A stretch of DNA of 28,346 bases from UBA11164 sp002420085 (lineage in GTDB: Bacteria > Pseudomonadota > Gammaproteobacteria > Xanthomonadales > Xanthomonadaceae). The DNA lies in the NCBI GenBank assembly GCA_031976395.1, contig DALYLJ010000022.1:1-28346 (forward strand), read 5' to 3'. Below the pieces are notes generated by a model. It saw nothing but the letters and a program-made list of their open reading frames with translations. It did no database searches and was not told the origin of the DNA. This document shows, piece by piece, positions 7,165-15,266 of the stretch (position 1 is its first letter; each line of letters opens with the position of its first letter). The position numbers were made by a program, and so were the translations under genes.

Positions 7165-8232
7165 TCAGTGCTGCGCGGCATCGGTGCCGTCCTCGGTGTC
7201 ACTGCGTTGGGCATTGGCGCGGCGAGCCGCTTCGATCCGTTCAGCCGTGCTTGGATGGGTCGAGAAGTAGCCCAGCAGGCCGGTGTCGAGCGCGTCGCCG
7301 TGCTGTTCCAGCATGCGTGCGAAGATGTCGCTGAGCGCGCTGGCCGGATGGCCATTGCGGGTCAGCAGTGCCGTCGCGAACGCATCGGCCTCACGCTCGA
7401 AGTCGCGCGAATAGCCATTCTCGATCAGCACCAGACCGACACTGCTGGCCATCGACGCAGCCGAACCGGCATCACCGGTGGCGATGCCGATCGCGGCCAG
7501 CAGGGCCATGCTTTGCAGGGCCAGACGCATGCCGTGCCGATGTTCGTGATGGCCGGCCTCGTGGGCGAGCACGGCCAGCAGTTCGGCATCCGACGCCGCC
7601 AGTTCGACCATTTCATCGGTCAGGATGGTGGTGCCGTCGGGCAGCATCAGGGCATTGGCGCCGAGTTCCGGGGCCGCGAGGAACAGCAGGCGATAGTCAT
7701 CGCCACGCGGCAGGTCGGCGACCAGTGCCTGGAATTGCGCGGTGATCGCCGACCGCCGGGATTCAGCCAGTTGCGATGGCTTGAACAGGCGATCCTGCAG
7801 CAGGGCCAGGGTGTGGCGGGCGGCGAGTGCCTCGATTTCGGCGGGAACCCGCTCGGCCACCGCCCGCGCAGCGCCGGGGATCAGCCACTGCTGGAACGCA
7901 AACAGGCTGGCCAGCAGCAGCACGACGGCCACCAGCACCGTCGGCCAGCTTCGCTCGAACCAGTGGACGATGCGCTGGACGGGATCGGAATCCGGGAACC
8001 ACTGCGCCAGTTCCGGGCAGTCGGCCAGACTCAGGCTGGCGCCGTCGGCCAGCCGGATGATCCGCTCGGTCCGGCCGAGCGGCGCCAGCAGGCGGGCCGA
8101 TGTGCTCGGATAGTGCCGACGCTCGCCGTTCTCGAACACGATTTCCAGCAGCCCGCCGACCAGCCCGATGCGCACCGCATCGACCCGGCTGGTCCGGCCG
8201 TCGCACCAGCGAGCCTGCATCGACGGGCTCAC
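7165..8232 (-). CDS. M48-family membrane-anchored zinc metallopeptidase
   Basis: A 355-residue peptidase. An N-terminal soluble part of about 95 residues precedes a membrane helix at about 97-117. The catalytic domain carries the zinc motif HEAGH (224-228), with the third ligand E281 in FEREADAFATALL. The motif is followed by a hydrophobic segment (about 240-270), as in HtpX/Oma1-like M48 enzymes. Such proteases degrade or process envelope proteins. The start is GTG at 8232, whose last two bases overlap the TGA stop of the DUF898 gene (GTGA), so translation is probably coupled. An internal ATG at 8220 is the alternative start. The tail (DTEDGTDAAQH) is acidic and probably disordered. Confidence 0.9.
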   Translation of the reverse strand: MSPSMQARWCDGRTSRVDAVRIGLVGGLLEIVFENGERRHYPSTSARLLAPLGRTERIIRLADGASLSLADCPELAQWFPDSDPVQRIVHWFERSWPTVLVAVVLLLASLFAFQQWLIPGAARAVAERVPAEIEALAARHTLALLQDRLFKPSQLAESRRSAITAQFQALVADLPRGDDYRLLFLAAPELGANALMLPDGTTILTDEMVELAASDAELLAVLAHEAGHHEHRHGMRLALQSMALLAAIGIATGDAGSAASMASSVGLVLIENGYSRDFEREADAFATALLTRNGHPASALSDIFARMLEQHGDALDTGLLGYFSTHPSTAERIEAARRANAQRSDTEDGTDAAQH

Positions 8233-9269
8233 AGGCCGAGATCGAGTTCGAGCACCTCGCCGAGTTCCGAGCCGGTCGCACCGACTTCGCTGCCGGCTTC
8301 GGCGACATAGTCATCGAGCGAGCCGTCGGCGATCAGGCTCAGGCACTCGGCACGATACTGCGCCATCCGGATCAAGGCCCACGGAATCGCCAGGCCGATG
8401 GTCAAGGCAATCGCGACCGTGTTGCTGAAATACAGCCACGCCAGGCGGGTCGGATCCAGACGCGACTCGAAACGATGGCCATCAAGGCGAAGATTGTTCC
8501 AGAACAGGTTGCCGATCCGGGCCATGATGTAGGCGAAGAACAGAAAATAGACGAGGTAGAACACAACCATCGCCAGCAGTGGGCCGATCATGGGCAGTAA
8601 TCCAAGCAGGACTGCCAGCACCACCCCGCCGGTCAGCAGGATCAGGGCGATCAGATAGACTGCGTAATACTCGCCGACATCGCGCCTGAAGGTGAATCCG
8701 CGACCGCCGAACCGATGACCGCTAGCGATGTAGTCCTGTTGCCGACTCTTGCTCCAGGGGTAGCTCAAGCCGAACGTGAACACGGCCAGGATCGGCAGCA
8801 GCAGGAAGTTGACCACGGCGCCGGTCGTGTCTCCGACGAACTGGAAGCGCAGCCCGCGCCAAGCCGAATTGCGCGCTCGGAAGCGCAGGCTCAGGATCAC
8901 GATCCATGGCATCAGCAGGAACAGCCCGGCCAGGATCGCCAGTGACCACAGCGGCGCGAACTGGCCGAGTCCGACGTAGGCAGCCGTGACCGCGAATGCG
9001 ATCAGGCGGCCACGCAGGATCTGGAGCGGTTCGGCCAGGTACTCGAAGGCATGGCCGGTCAACCGCGTGTTGGCGTAGAAGTAGCGTCGGGTCCGGACCG
9101 TGGCCCATGCCGAGTAGATCCCGACGGTCAGCACGGTCAGCATCAGGTTGACGATCCAGATTCGGAAGAACTCACCCGCTTCGCCGGTGAACTGGACGGT
9201 GTGGCTGACCTCGACCGGCATCGCTGCCGATTGGTTGGGAATCGTCTCGCTCGCTTCGCTCGTCTGCAT
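8229..9269 (-). CDS. DUF898 (YjgN-like) multi-pass membrane protein
   Basis: A 346-residue membrane protein with the DUF898 pattern: a soluble start with VQFTGEAGEFFRIWIVNLMLT, then a repeated organisation of membrane helices separated by basic loops (WATVRTRRYFYANTRLTGHAFEY and its later counterpart WSKSRQQDYIASGHRFGG, then a third GNLFWNNLRLDGHRFES). This internal three-fold repetition is visible by eye. About seven hydrophobic stretches. Function unknown in the family. The ATG at 9269 follows a GGGGGTGG ribosome site, so it is preferred to the upstream frame start at 9341. It overlaps the M48 peptidase start by four bases, suggesting that the two proteins are made together, perhaps as a membrane protease and its partner. 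Confidence 0.9.
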   Translation of the reverse strand: MQTSEASETIPNQSAAMPVEVSHTVQFTGEAGEFFRIWIVNLMLTVLTVGIYSAWATVRTRRYFYANTRLTGHAFEYLAEPLQILRGRLIAFAVTAAYVGLGQFAPLWSLAILAGLFLLMPWIVILSLRFRARNSAWRGLRFQFVGDTTGAVVNFLLLPILAVFTFGLSYPWSKSRQQDYIASGHRFGGRGFTFRRDVGEYYAVYLIALILLTGGVVLAVLLGLLPMIGPLLAMVVFYLVYFLFFAYIMARIGNLFWNNLRLDGHRFESRLDPTRLAWLYFSNTVAIALTIGLAIPWALIRMAQYRAECLSLIADGSLDDYVAEAGSEVGATGSELGEVLELDLGL

Positions 9270-9400
9270 TGGCCACCCCCCTGATGTCGTTATCGTTATC
9301 GTTCGGACCGGTCGCACGGCCGGTAGCGCGACGGAGCGCATGGTAGCCCGATCATGGTGACCTCCGTCAAGATGTTCGAGGTCGAGCGCTCCGCCCGTGT

Positions 9401-9432
9401 GGATTCACGCCAGGGGGATGCCGTGTGAATCC
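9401..9432 (-). terminator. Inverted repeat downstream of the CPBP protease gene
   Basis: GGATTCAC at 9401-9408 pairs perfectly with GTGAATCC at 9425-9432, and two more pairs (one G:T) extend the stem inward. It begins five bases after the stop codon of the leftward CPBP gene. No T-tract follows, so it is a candidate rather than a certain terminator. Confidence 0.5.
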
Positions 9433-9436
9433 GCCA

Positions 9437-11236
9437 TCAGGGTTGACTGGCGATGGTCACTGCCAGCCCATTGATCAAGGCATGCAGCAGGATTGCCGGC
9501 CAGATCGTGCGGTAGCGGCGGACCAGCCAACCGGCCAGCAGGGCCATGGTGAAATAGAAGGCGAAGCGTGGCAGATCGAAATGGATGGCGGCAAACAGGA
9601 TGGCCTGGCTGACATTGGCCCAGGCGAAGCCGATATGCCGGGTCAGGCCACCGAGCAGCAGCACCCGGAAGACCAGTTCCTCGAAGATCGGTGTCAGCAC
9701 CGCCAGACTCAACAGGGTCGGCCACAATCCGTAGTCGGACAGGCCGGCCTCGATCATCGAGCGGATCACTCGGGTCTGTTCGGTCGAGGTGTCGGCACCG
9801 TTGGTGTAGAAATCGAGCACGACGTTGTTGATCAGGGTCACGGCATAGACCGCCCCCCAGGCCGCGAGAGCGGCCAGCAGTCCTTCCAGTCGGTGCGTGC
9901 GCTGGCCGAGCCACTCGTGCCGGCTCAGTCGGCGGACTGCCAGCAGACAGAGCAGGCTCGCCGCGAGCGCGCTGATCGACCGACTGGCCAGCGAGACCTC
10001 CGGATCATCACTGAAAAGTACATCGATCCCATTCGGATCGACAAACAGGAAGAACACATCCTGCGCCACCAGCATCATCGCCAATCCGAACCAGGCGTGG
10101 CGCAGACCGATACTGGCGAACAGGGGCTCCAGGCGGTGCCCACGCAAGCGCAGCATCAGGCCTCGGTGATGTGCCGGAGCGAGCAGCAGGCCGGGGATCA
10201 GGGCGAGCGCGAGGATCAGCAGCACGGCAACGAAAGTGATCGGCAGCAGGCTCGGCGCCCAGGCGTGCCAGGGCGATAGCCGGACCAGGGCGAGATAACG
10301 CTTGCTCAAGGTGAGCAGCTCTTCGGTGTCGATCGCAGCGATGCGCTCTGCGGCCTGGCTGAAGTCGTCGCGCGCCAGTGCCAGATCGATGCCGAGTTCG
10401 TGTGCTTCCAGCGAGGACGGAAAGCCTTCGATCGTGGCGATCAGCGCTTCCGCCGTATCGATGTCGCCGGTCGCCAGCGCCACCCGTGCGGCCAGGATCG
10501 GCTCGATCTCGTGATCGTCCTGCCGCTGGCGATCGAATTCGTCACGCGCGATGCTCGGGTCGGGCAGTCGCAGTGCCTGGCGAATGCGCTGGTTGGCCTG
10601 CCAGGTGAATTCGGCGGCCGGCAGGCCATCGAACAGACGTGCCGCATCGGCGTGCCTGTCCTCGGCGAGCAGATGATCGACCGCATTGGTCAGCACCCGC
10701 GTGTCGCCCAACTGGACCGCATGGACCGCCATCGCACCGGCCCGGTGGTTGTCGCCGGCATTCCAGTAGACCCAGCGCAGGCCATAGGCCAGTTCACGTC
10801 GTTGCGCATCCGGCCAGGTCTCGGCTGTCTGCCAGAGGGCCTCGGCATCCTCACTGGTGTGCTCGCTGTAGAACTTGCTCGCCGAGCGGATCCGAACCTG
10901 GGGCGCATCCGGCCAGCTCAGTTTCAACCCTTCATCGCAGTCGTCGGCCTGGTCGTAAATGGACTCCTCCAGCCCGCCGAAGCTTTCATCGGACATCAGG
11001 TCGAGGAATTGACAGTGTGCGACGGCCAGATCGACGTCGTCCGGATTGGCGGCACGGGTTTCGGCGAATCGCCGATTGATCTCGTCGTAGATGACCTGTT
11101 TGCGGGCCTCGAACTCGCTGTAGGCTGCCTCACCATCCCGCAAGTGGATCAGATCGTCAGATGCCGCAGCACCGCCGGCAGTGACAACGAAGATGGCGAT
11201 GCAGATCAGCAGGCAGCGGCAGAGGGTCGAGGTCAT
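9437..11236 (-). CDS. CPBP-family intramembrane protease with large exported helical domain
   Basis: A 599-residue protein. Residues 1-25 are a signal peptide or anchor (ICIAIFVVTAGGAAAS). About 30-340 is a soluble, charged, mostly helical region resembling tetratricopeptide-type repeats. From about 345 on there are several membrane helices ending in a CPBP (CAAX protease/bacteriocin-processing) domain with its three motifs: EELVFR (EE at 519-520, R524), FAAIH (H552) and HALIN (H585, N589). The family cleaves membrane-embedded substrates with a glutamate-based site. The soluble repeats would lie in the periplasm and may present substrates. The frame is open to 12052, but that part overlaps the divergent AAA gene and is rejected; the signal peptide fixes the start. 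Substrate unknown. Confidence 0.88.
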   Translation of the reverse strand: MTSTLCRCLLICIAIFVVTAGGAAASDDLIHLRDGEAAYSEFEARKQVIYDEINRRFAETRAANPDDVDLAVAHCQFLDLMSDESFGGLEESIYDQADDCDEGLKLSWPDAPQVRIRSASKFYSEHTSEDAEALWQTAETWPDAQRRELAYGLRWVYWNAGDNHRAGAMAVHAVQLGDTRVLTNAVDHLLAEDRHADAARLFDGLPAAEFTWQANQRIRQALRLPDPSIARDEFDRQRQDDHEIEPILAARVALATGDIDTAEALIATIEGFPSSLEAHELGIDLALARDDFSQAAERIAAIDTEELLTLSKRYLALVRLSPWHAWAPSLLPITFVAVLLILALALIPGLLLAPAHHRGLMLRLRGHRLEPLFASIGLRHAWFGLAMMLVAQDVFFLFVDPNGIDVLFSDDPEVSLASRSISALAASLLCLLAVRRLSRHEWLGQRTHRLEGLLAALAAWGAVYAVTLINNVVLDFYTNGADTSTEQTRVIRSMIEAGLSDYGLWPTLLSLAVLTPIFEELVFRVLLLGGLTRHIGFAWANVSQAILFAAIHFDLPRFAFYFTMALLAGWLVRRYRTIWPAILLHALINGLAVTIASQP

Positions 11237-11371
11237 GAGCGATTCGAGTGATGGGCGGGCGAACGCGGGCGGCCGAAGGGAATGGACCGGAACTACCGGG
11301 GATGATCGGCATGGCCGAGCCGTGGCGCGCACGGGTCTGTTATCGTTGCCCGGTTTCGCCGAGAGCCCTCC

Positions 11372-12859
11372 ATGAGCGAACTCAACGACCTGTGCGCACT
11401 GATCCGCGCCAACACACCACTGATCGCGATAGAAACGCCTGACGAAGTGCGGGTGACCGACCTGTTCCGGCATGCCCTGATGCATGTCTGGCGGCCATTG
11501 TATCGGTGGAGCATCACAGAGGGAATGCGTCGGATCGACATCGACGGCGAACAGCCGATCGCCGATCTGCCGCCCGACTCCAGTGCCGTACTGCGTGCGA
11601 TCAAGGACGCTGATCAGCGCGGAATCTACCTGTTGTTCGACTTCCATCCCTACATCGGCTACGCCAGCCATCAACGCCTGATGCGCGACATCGCCCAGCG
11701 TCGTGACAGCCAGCCGCACGTGCTGGTGCTGGTCGGCCCGAAGGTCGAAGTACCCGCCGAACTCGAACACATCGTGGCCCGGTTTTCCCTGCGCCTGCCC
11801 GACGAAGCCGCCCTGCGCAAGATGGTCCGCGAGGAAATGGCCGGCTATGCCCGCGAGCACGGCGGCCGTCGGGTGGAGTTCGACGCGCTCGCCAAGGACG
11901 CGCTGATCCGCAACCTGCGCGGACTCAGTCTGGCCGAGGCCCGACGAATCGCCCGACATCTGATCTACGACGACGGCCTGATCTCGTCCGAGGATCTGCC
12001 CCGACTGGCCACGCTCAAGTTCGAGTTGCTCAACCGCAGCGGACATCTGCACTTCGAGTACGACACCGCCCGCTTCGCCGATGTCGCGGGCGCCGCTCGC
12101 CTGAAACGCTGGATCGAACAGCGTCGTGCGGTGTTCGTCGATGATCGCGCACCGCCCGGACTCGACCCGCCCAAGGGCGTGCTCTTGCTCGGCGTGCAGG
12201 GTTGCGGCAAATCACTGGCCGCCAAGGCGGTTGCCGGCGGCTTCGGCGTACCCCTGGCGCGGCTCGATTTCGGAACCCTGTACGACAAGTACCACGGCGA
12301 GACCGAAAAAAATCTGCGGGACGCATTGGCCTCGGTCGAACAACTCGCGCCCTGCGTGCTGTGGATGGACGAGATCGAGAAAGGGCTGGCCGACGCCGGC
12401 AGTTCCGACGGCGGCGTCTCGCGCCGGGTGCTCGGCTATCTGCTGACCTGGATGGCCGAACGGAAGTCGAGGGTGTTTCTGGTGGCCACCGCCAATCAGG
12501 TCGATCACCTGCCGGCAGAGTTGCTGCGCAAGGGTCGCTTCGACGAAATTTTCTTCGTCGATCTGCCCTCGCCTGAGGTGCGCGCCGAGGTTTTCCGCAT
12601 CCACCTGGGCAAGCGCGGACTCGACCCGAGCCGATTTCCGATCGACCGGCTGGCCGCCGCCTCGCACGGATTCTCTGGCGCCGAGATCGAACAGGCGATC
12701 GTATCCGCCACCTACGCCGCCCACGCCGCACGCACCCCGCTCGACGGCACCCACCTGCTCGAAGAACTGTCCAGCACCCGCCCATTGTCGGTGCTGATGG
12801 CCGAAAAGGTCGAAGCCCTGCGCGCCTGGGCCAGCACCCGCACGGTCCCGGCGGATTGA
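11372..12859 (+). CDS. Ycf46-like AAA+ ATPase
   Basis: A 495-residue cytoplasmic ATPase. Residues 1-220 form the non-catalytic N-terminal region typical of Ycf46-like proteins (MSELNDLCALIRANTPLIAIETPDE start, then a degenerate ATPase-like part). The AAA+ module follows: Walker A GVQGCGKS at 274-281, Walker B VLWMDE with the acid pair at 333-334, sensor-1 asparagine 375 in ATANQ, and arginine finger candidates R386/R389 in LRKGRFDE, then a C-terminal lid (HGFSGAEIEQAI). The closest well-known relatives are chloroplast/cyanobacterial Ycf46 proteins, linked there to inorganic-carbon use, with homologues in many proteobacteria. Divergent from the CPBP protease gene across 135 bp. The client is unknown. 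Confidence 0.88.
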   Translation: MSELNDLCALIRANTPLIAIETPDEVRVTDLFRHALMHVWRPLYRWSITEGMRRIDIDGEQPIADLPPDSSAVLRAIKDADQRGIYLLFDFHPYIGYASHQRLMRDIAQRRDSQPHVLVLVGPKVEVPAELEHIVARFSLRLPDEAALRKMVREEMAGYAREHGGRRVEFDALAKDALIRNLRGLSLAEARRIARHLIYDDGLISSEDLPRLATLKFELLNRSGHLHFEYDTARFADVAGAARLKRWIEQRRAVFVDDRAPPGLDPPKGVLLLGVQGCGKSLAAKAVAGGFGVPLARLDFGTLYDKYHGETEKNLRDALASVEQLAPCVLWMDEIEKGLADAGSSDGGVSRRVLGYLLTWMAERKSRVFLVATANQVDHLPAELLRKGRFDEIFFVDLPSPEVRAEVFRIHLGKRGLDPSRFPIDRLAAASHGFSGAEIEQAIVSATYAAHAARTPLDGTHLLEELSSTRPLSVLMAEKVEALRAWASTRTVPAD

Positions 12860-12892
12860 GAGCGGCGGGCTGAAATCAGCGCAACGCCGCTC
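12860..12892 (+). terminator. Nested hairpin after the AAA+ ATPase gene
   Basis: GAGCGGCG (12860-12867) pairs with CGCCGCTC (12885-12892), starting at the base after the stop codon. The loop contains a second hairpin, GCTGA/TCAGC at 12869-12880. No T-tract follows. It separates convergent genes and could work in both directions. Confidence 0.55.
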
Positions 12893-12975
12893 GCATGGCT
12901 ATCGGCTGGCTCGGATCAGGCTTGCACCGATTCGCGGAACGGTTGCCGTGGGTCGGCGTGGGCGGGCCGTGGCGA

Positions 12976-13899
12976 TCAGCCCGAGACCGGGTGCCGTGCC
13001 AACAGCCAGGCCCAGGCGGGTACGGTCAACAGGGCGGCGGCGATGCCGTAGCCGATCATCGCCGATGCCAGGGCCGGTGCCAAGCGATGGGCGATCACCA
13101 GGGCGGCGGCGGTGACCATCGGAGGCATCGCTGATTCGAGCACGGCGGCGCGCAGCATCAGCTCGGGCAGGCCGAGGGCGATCGCCAGCAGCCAGGCCAG
13201 GCCGGGCATGATCGCCAGCTTCAAGACCAGGCCGATCGCCAGTGGCTGGCGTTCGCTGTTCGGAAGCCGCAAACGCAGGGTGACGCCGATGGCGAGCATG
13301 GCCAGCAGGGGCAAGGCATCGGCCAATTTCTGCAGGCCGTTGGCGATGAACTCGGGCGGTTCGGCAGGCATTACGCTGAAGGCGAGCAGCAAGGCGATGA
13401 AGGGTGGGAAACGCAGTACACGCCTGGCGATCTCGCCGGGCGATGGGCGATGTTCGCCGCTGTAGCGGGCCAACACGTACAGTCCGTAGCTGCTGATGAT
13501 CAGGAAGCTGCCGAACTGGTCGTAGACCACGGCATAGGGCAATGCGCCATCGCCGAGCAGGGCGCGAATCAGCGGGTAGCCGATGAACGAGGTATTGCCG
13601 AGCAGCACCAGCACCAGCAGGGCGGCGGTCTGGTCCCGGCGCCAGGCCATCCGTCCGCCCAACCAGACGATCAGCGGTACGATCGGAACCAACAGCAACC
13701 AGGGCACCGCGACCACGCCGAGCAGGGTGGGTTCGAGCGTGAGCTGCGGTGCGTAGCGCAGCACGGCGGCCGGCAGGCAGATGTACAGGACCACCCGATT
13801 GAGCGCGTCCGCGCCGGTCGCATCCAGGGTGCCGGTTCGGCCGAGCAGCATGCCGAGTGCGAGCATTGCAACGATCAAGGCGAAGGCGTCGAAGGCCAT
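12976..13899 (-). CDS. AEC-family (auxin efflux carrier-like) transporter
   Basis: A 307-residue inner-membrane transporter with about ten hydrophobic helices in two five-helix halves, as in the AEC family. Recognisable features are the early LGMLLGRTGTLD segment, NRVVLYICLPAAVLRY in the first half (the family's N-x-x-x-x-x-x-x-LP pattern) and ESAMPPMVTAAALV in the second half, with the conserved PP in the helix break. Bacterial members export or import carboxylates such as malate or malonate, but the substrate cannot be read from sequence. The start at 13899 gives a normal membrane N-terminus. It follows the LysR gene on the same strand with a 57-bp gap. Proximity to aceA makes a C4-dicarboxylate plausible, as inference only. 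Confidence 0.88.
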   Translation of the reverse strand: MAFDAFALIVAMLALGMLLGRTGTLDATGADALNRVVLYICLPAAVLRYAPQLTLEPTLLGVVAVPWLLLVPIVPLIVWLGGRMAWRRDQTAALLVLVLLGNTSFIGYPLIRALLGDGALPYAVVYDQFGSFLIISSYGLYVLARYSGEHRPSPGEIARRVLRFPPFIALLLAFSVMPAEPPEFIANGLQKLADALPLLAMLAIGVTLRLRLPNSERQPLAIGLVLKLAIMPGLAWLLAIALGLPELMLRAAVLESAMPPMVTAAALVIAHRLAPALASAMIGYGIAAALLTVPAWAWLLARHPVSG

Positions 13900-13956
13900 G
13901 GGGTGAATGCACTCTGGCTGGCTACGGGTCGTGGCAGCGGTGACTGCCGGTCTGGA

Positions 13957-14916
13957 TCAGGGTTGCGGTGGCGCCGCATCCTCGGCGGTGCAGCCGGGAC
14001 TGAAGCCGGGCTTGACCAGGTCGAGAAACTTGCAGGCGGCCACGCTCAGGTATTTGCCCTTGCGGCTGACCACGCCATAGCTTCGGGCGGGGAACAGGCC
14101 GGGCAGATCACGGACTACCAGACGCTCGCGGTCGGCCTCGGTCACGCAGAAGCGGGTGACGATCGAGATGCCCAGCCCCATGGCGACATATTGCTTGACC
14201 ATCTCCCAGCCGCCGACTTCCAGTGTCACCTGGTAGGGCACCCGGTGCTGACGAAAGACCAGTTCGACCAGTCGGTTGGTCGTTGGTCGGCGTGGTGGCA
14301 GGATCAGGCCATGCGAGGAGAAGTCTTCGAGCCGGATCTCGGTCTTGTGCGCCAGCGGGTGATCGGGGGCGGTGATCAGCACCTGATCGAAGCGGTACAA
14401 CGGGGTGTAGTCGAGGTCGCGCGGGGTTTCCAACAGGGTGGCGATGGCAAAATCGACCGCATCCGACCGAACCAGGGCCATGCCATCGACGCCGGTGACA
14501 TTGCGAATTTCGATGCGCAGGTCCGGAAACGCCGCCCTGAACGCGCGAACCAGCGGCGGCAGCAGGTAGAGGATGGTCGATGAGCCGGCGGCGATGTGCA
14601 ACTCGCCGGCCGACAGGCCACTGACCCGCGATCGGAAGCGGTCTTCCAGGCTGTCGAACTGTTCGACCAGGGGGCGTGCCAGTTCGTAGAGGATCTCGCC
14701 TTCGCGGGTGAGGTTGAGTCGGCGGCCGATGCGCTCGAACAGACGGGCGCCGAAGCTGCCTTCCAGCGCCTTCAATTGCAGGCTCACGGCCGGTTGGCTC
14801 ACGAACAGCGCTTCGGCGGCACGGGAAACCGAGCCCAGGCGGGCGATCTGGCAGAACGCCCGCAGCGACTTCAGGCGCTCGCCCTTGTAGTACGGGGATG
14901 GAATCGCGTCGGACAT
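13957..14916 (-). CDS. LysR-family regulator (CysB-like), probable regulator of aceA
   Basis: A 319-residue LysR-type regulator. A winged helix-turn-helix occupies about residues 13-72 (LKSLRAFCQIARLGSVSRAAEALFVSQPAVSLQLKALE). The effector-binding domain follows, with typical family stretches (GELHIAAGSSTILYLLPPLV and VAMGLGISIVTRFCV). It contains an aromatic YKGERLKSL start as in CysB/Cbl-type proteins. The start at 14916 is preferred to 14973. Divergent from isocitrate lyase with 350 bp between them, which contains a T-N11-A box; LysR proteins usually control the divergent gene, so this probably controls the glyoxylate bypass in response to a metabolite. Confidence 0.92.
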   Translation of the reverse strand: MSDAIPSPYYKGERLKSLRAFCQIARLGSVSRAAEALFVSQPAVSLQLKALEGSFGARLFERIGRRLNLTREGEILYELARPLVEQFDSLEDRFRSRVSGLSAGELHIAAGSSTILYLLPPLVRAFRAAFPDLRIEIRNVTGVDGMALVRSDAVDFAIATLLETPRDLDYTPLYRFDQVLITAPDHPLAHKTEIRLEDFSSHGLILPPRRPTTNRLVELVFRQHRVPYQVTLEVGGWEMVKQYVAMGLGISIVTRFCVTEADRERLVVRDLPGLFPARSYGVVSRKGKYLSVAACKFLDLVKPGFSPGCTAEDAAPPQP

Positions 14917-15266
14917 GGTCCGCTGTGTACCTTCATCAAGAGACTTCAGGCTGCCATCGGGGTGGCTGACCATCTACCGGCCAATCATAAACCAGACTTA
15001 TATCAGCGGAACTTATGTCTGCTATTCAAAACTTTGGTTTGTCAAATACTGACCGGAGGACTACCGTGGTCAGGCAGGCACCCCCTGCGAACCAGCCTCA
15101 CCCGGCCAAGCGCTTCGATCCTGGTCCAGACCATCCGAAGCGAGCCAACGGCAGACGTACCGACCGCTCCACCGACCCTGCTGCCGGCAGGACGCGACCC
15201 GGTCGGTCGATCGCCACGCGCAGAGCCGGGACGGCACCGACGACTCCCCACCCAGAGGACACCCTA
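14917..15266. promoter_or_regulatory. lysR-aceA divergent control region with LysR-type box
   Basis: A 350-bp gap with no gene seen. Its left part (about 14980-15050) is distinctly AT-rich. It contains TAA-N7-TTA at 14988-15000, which fits the LysR T-N11-A consensus, and a wider inverted repeat, CAGACTTAT at 14993-15001 with TTATGTCTG at 15013-15021 (7 of 9 bases paired). ACTTAT also recurs in direct orientation 15 bases apart. The rest (about 15060-15260) is GC-rich untranslated leader, in which no further element stands out; an AGAGGAC ribosome site precedes the aceA ATG. Confidence 0.55.

Noticed and set aside
9287..9304. GTTATC/CGTTAT tandem repeat upstream of the DUF898 gene
   Set aside because: Only two to three 6-base units; too short to distinguish from chance.
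11237..12052. N-terminal extension of the CPBP protease frame
   Set aside because: It would overlap the divergent AAA+ gene, and the signal peptide at 11236 marks a natural start.
15015..15266. 84-codon in-frame extension of isocitrate lyase
   Set aside because: The extension is basic and low-complexity, covers LysR-type binding sites, and the standard start has a ribosome site.
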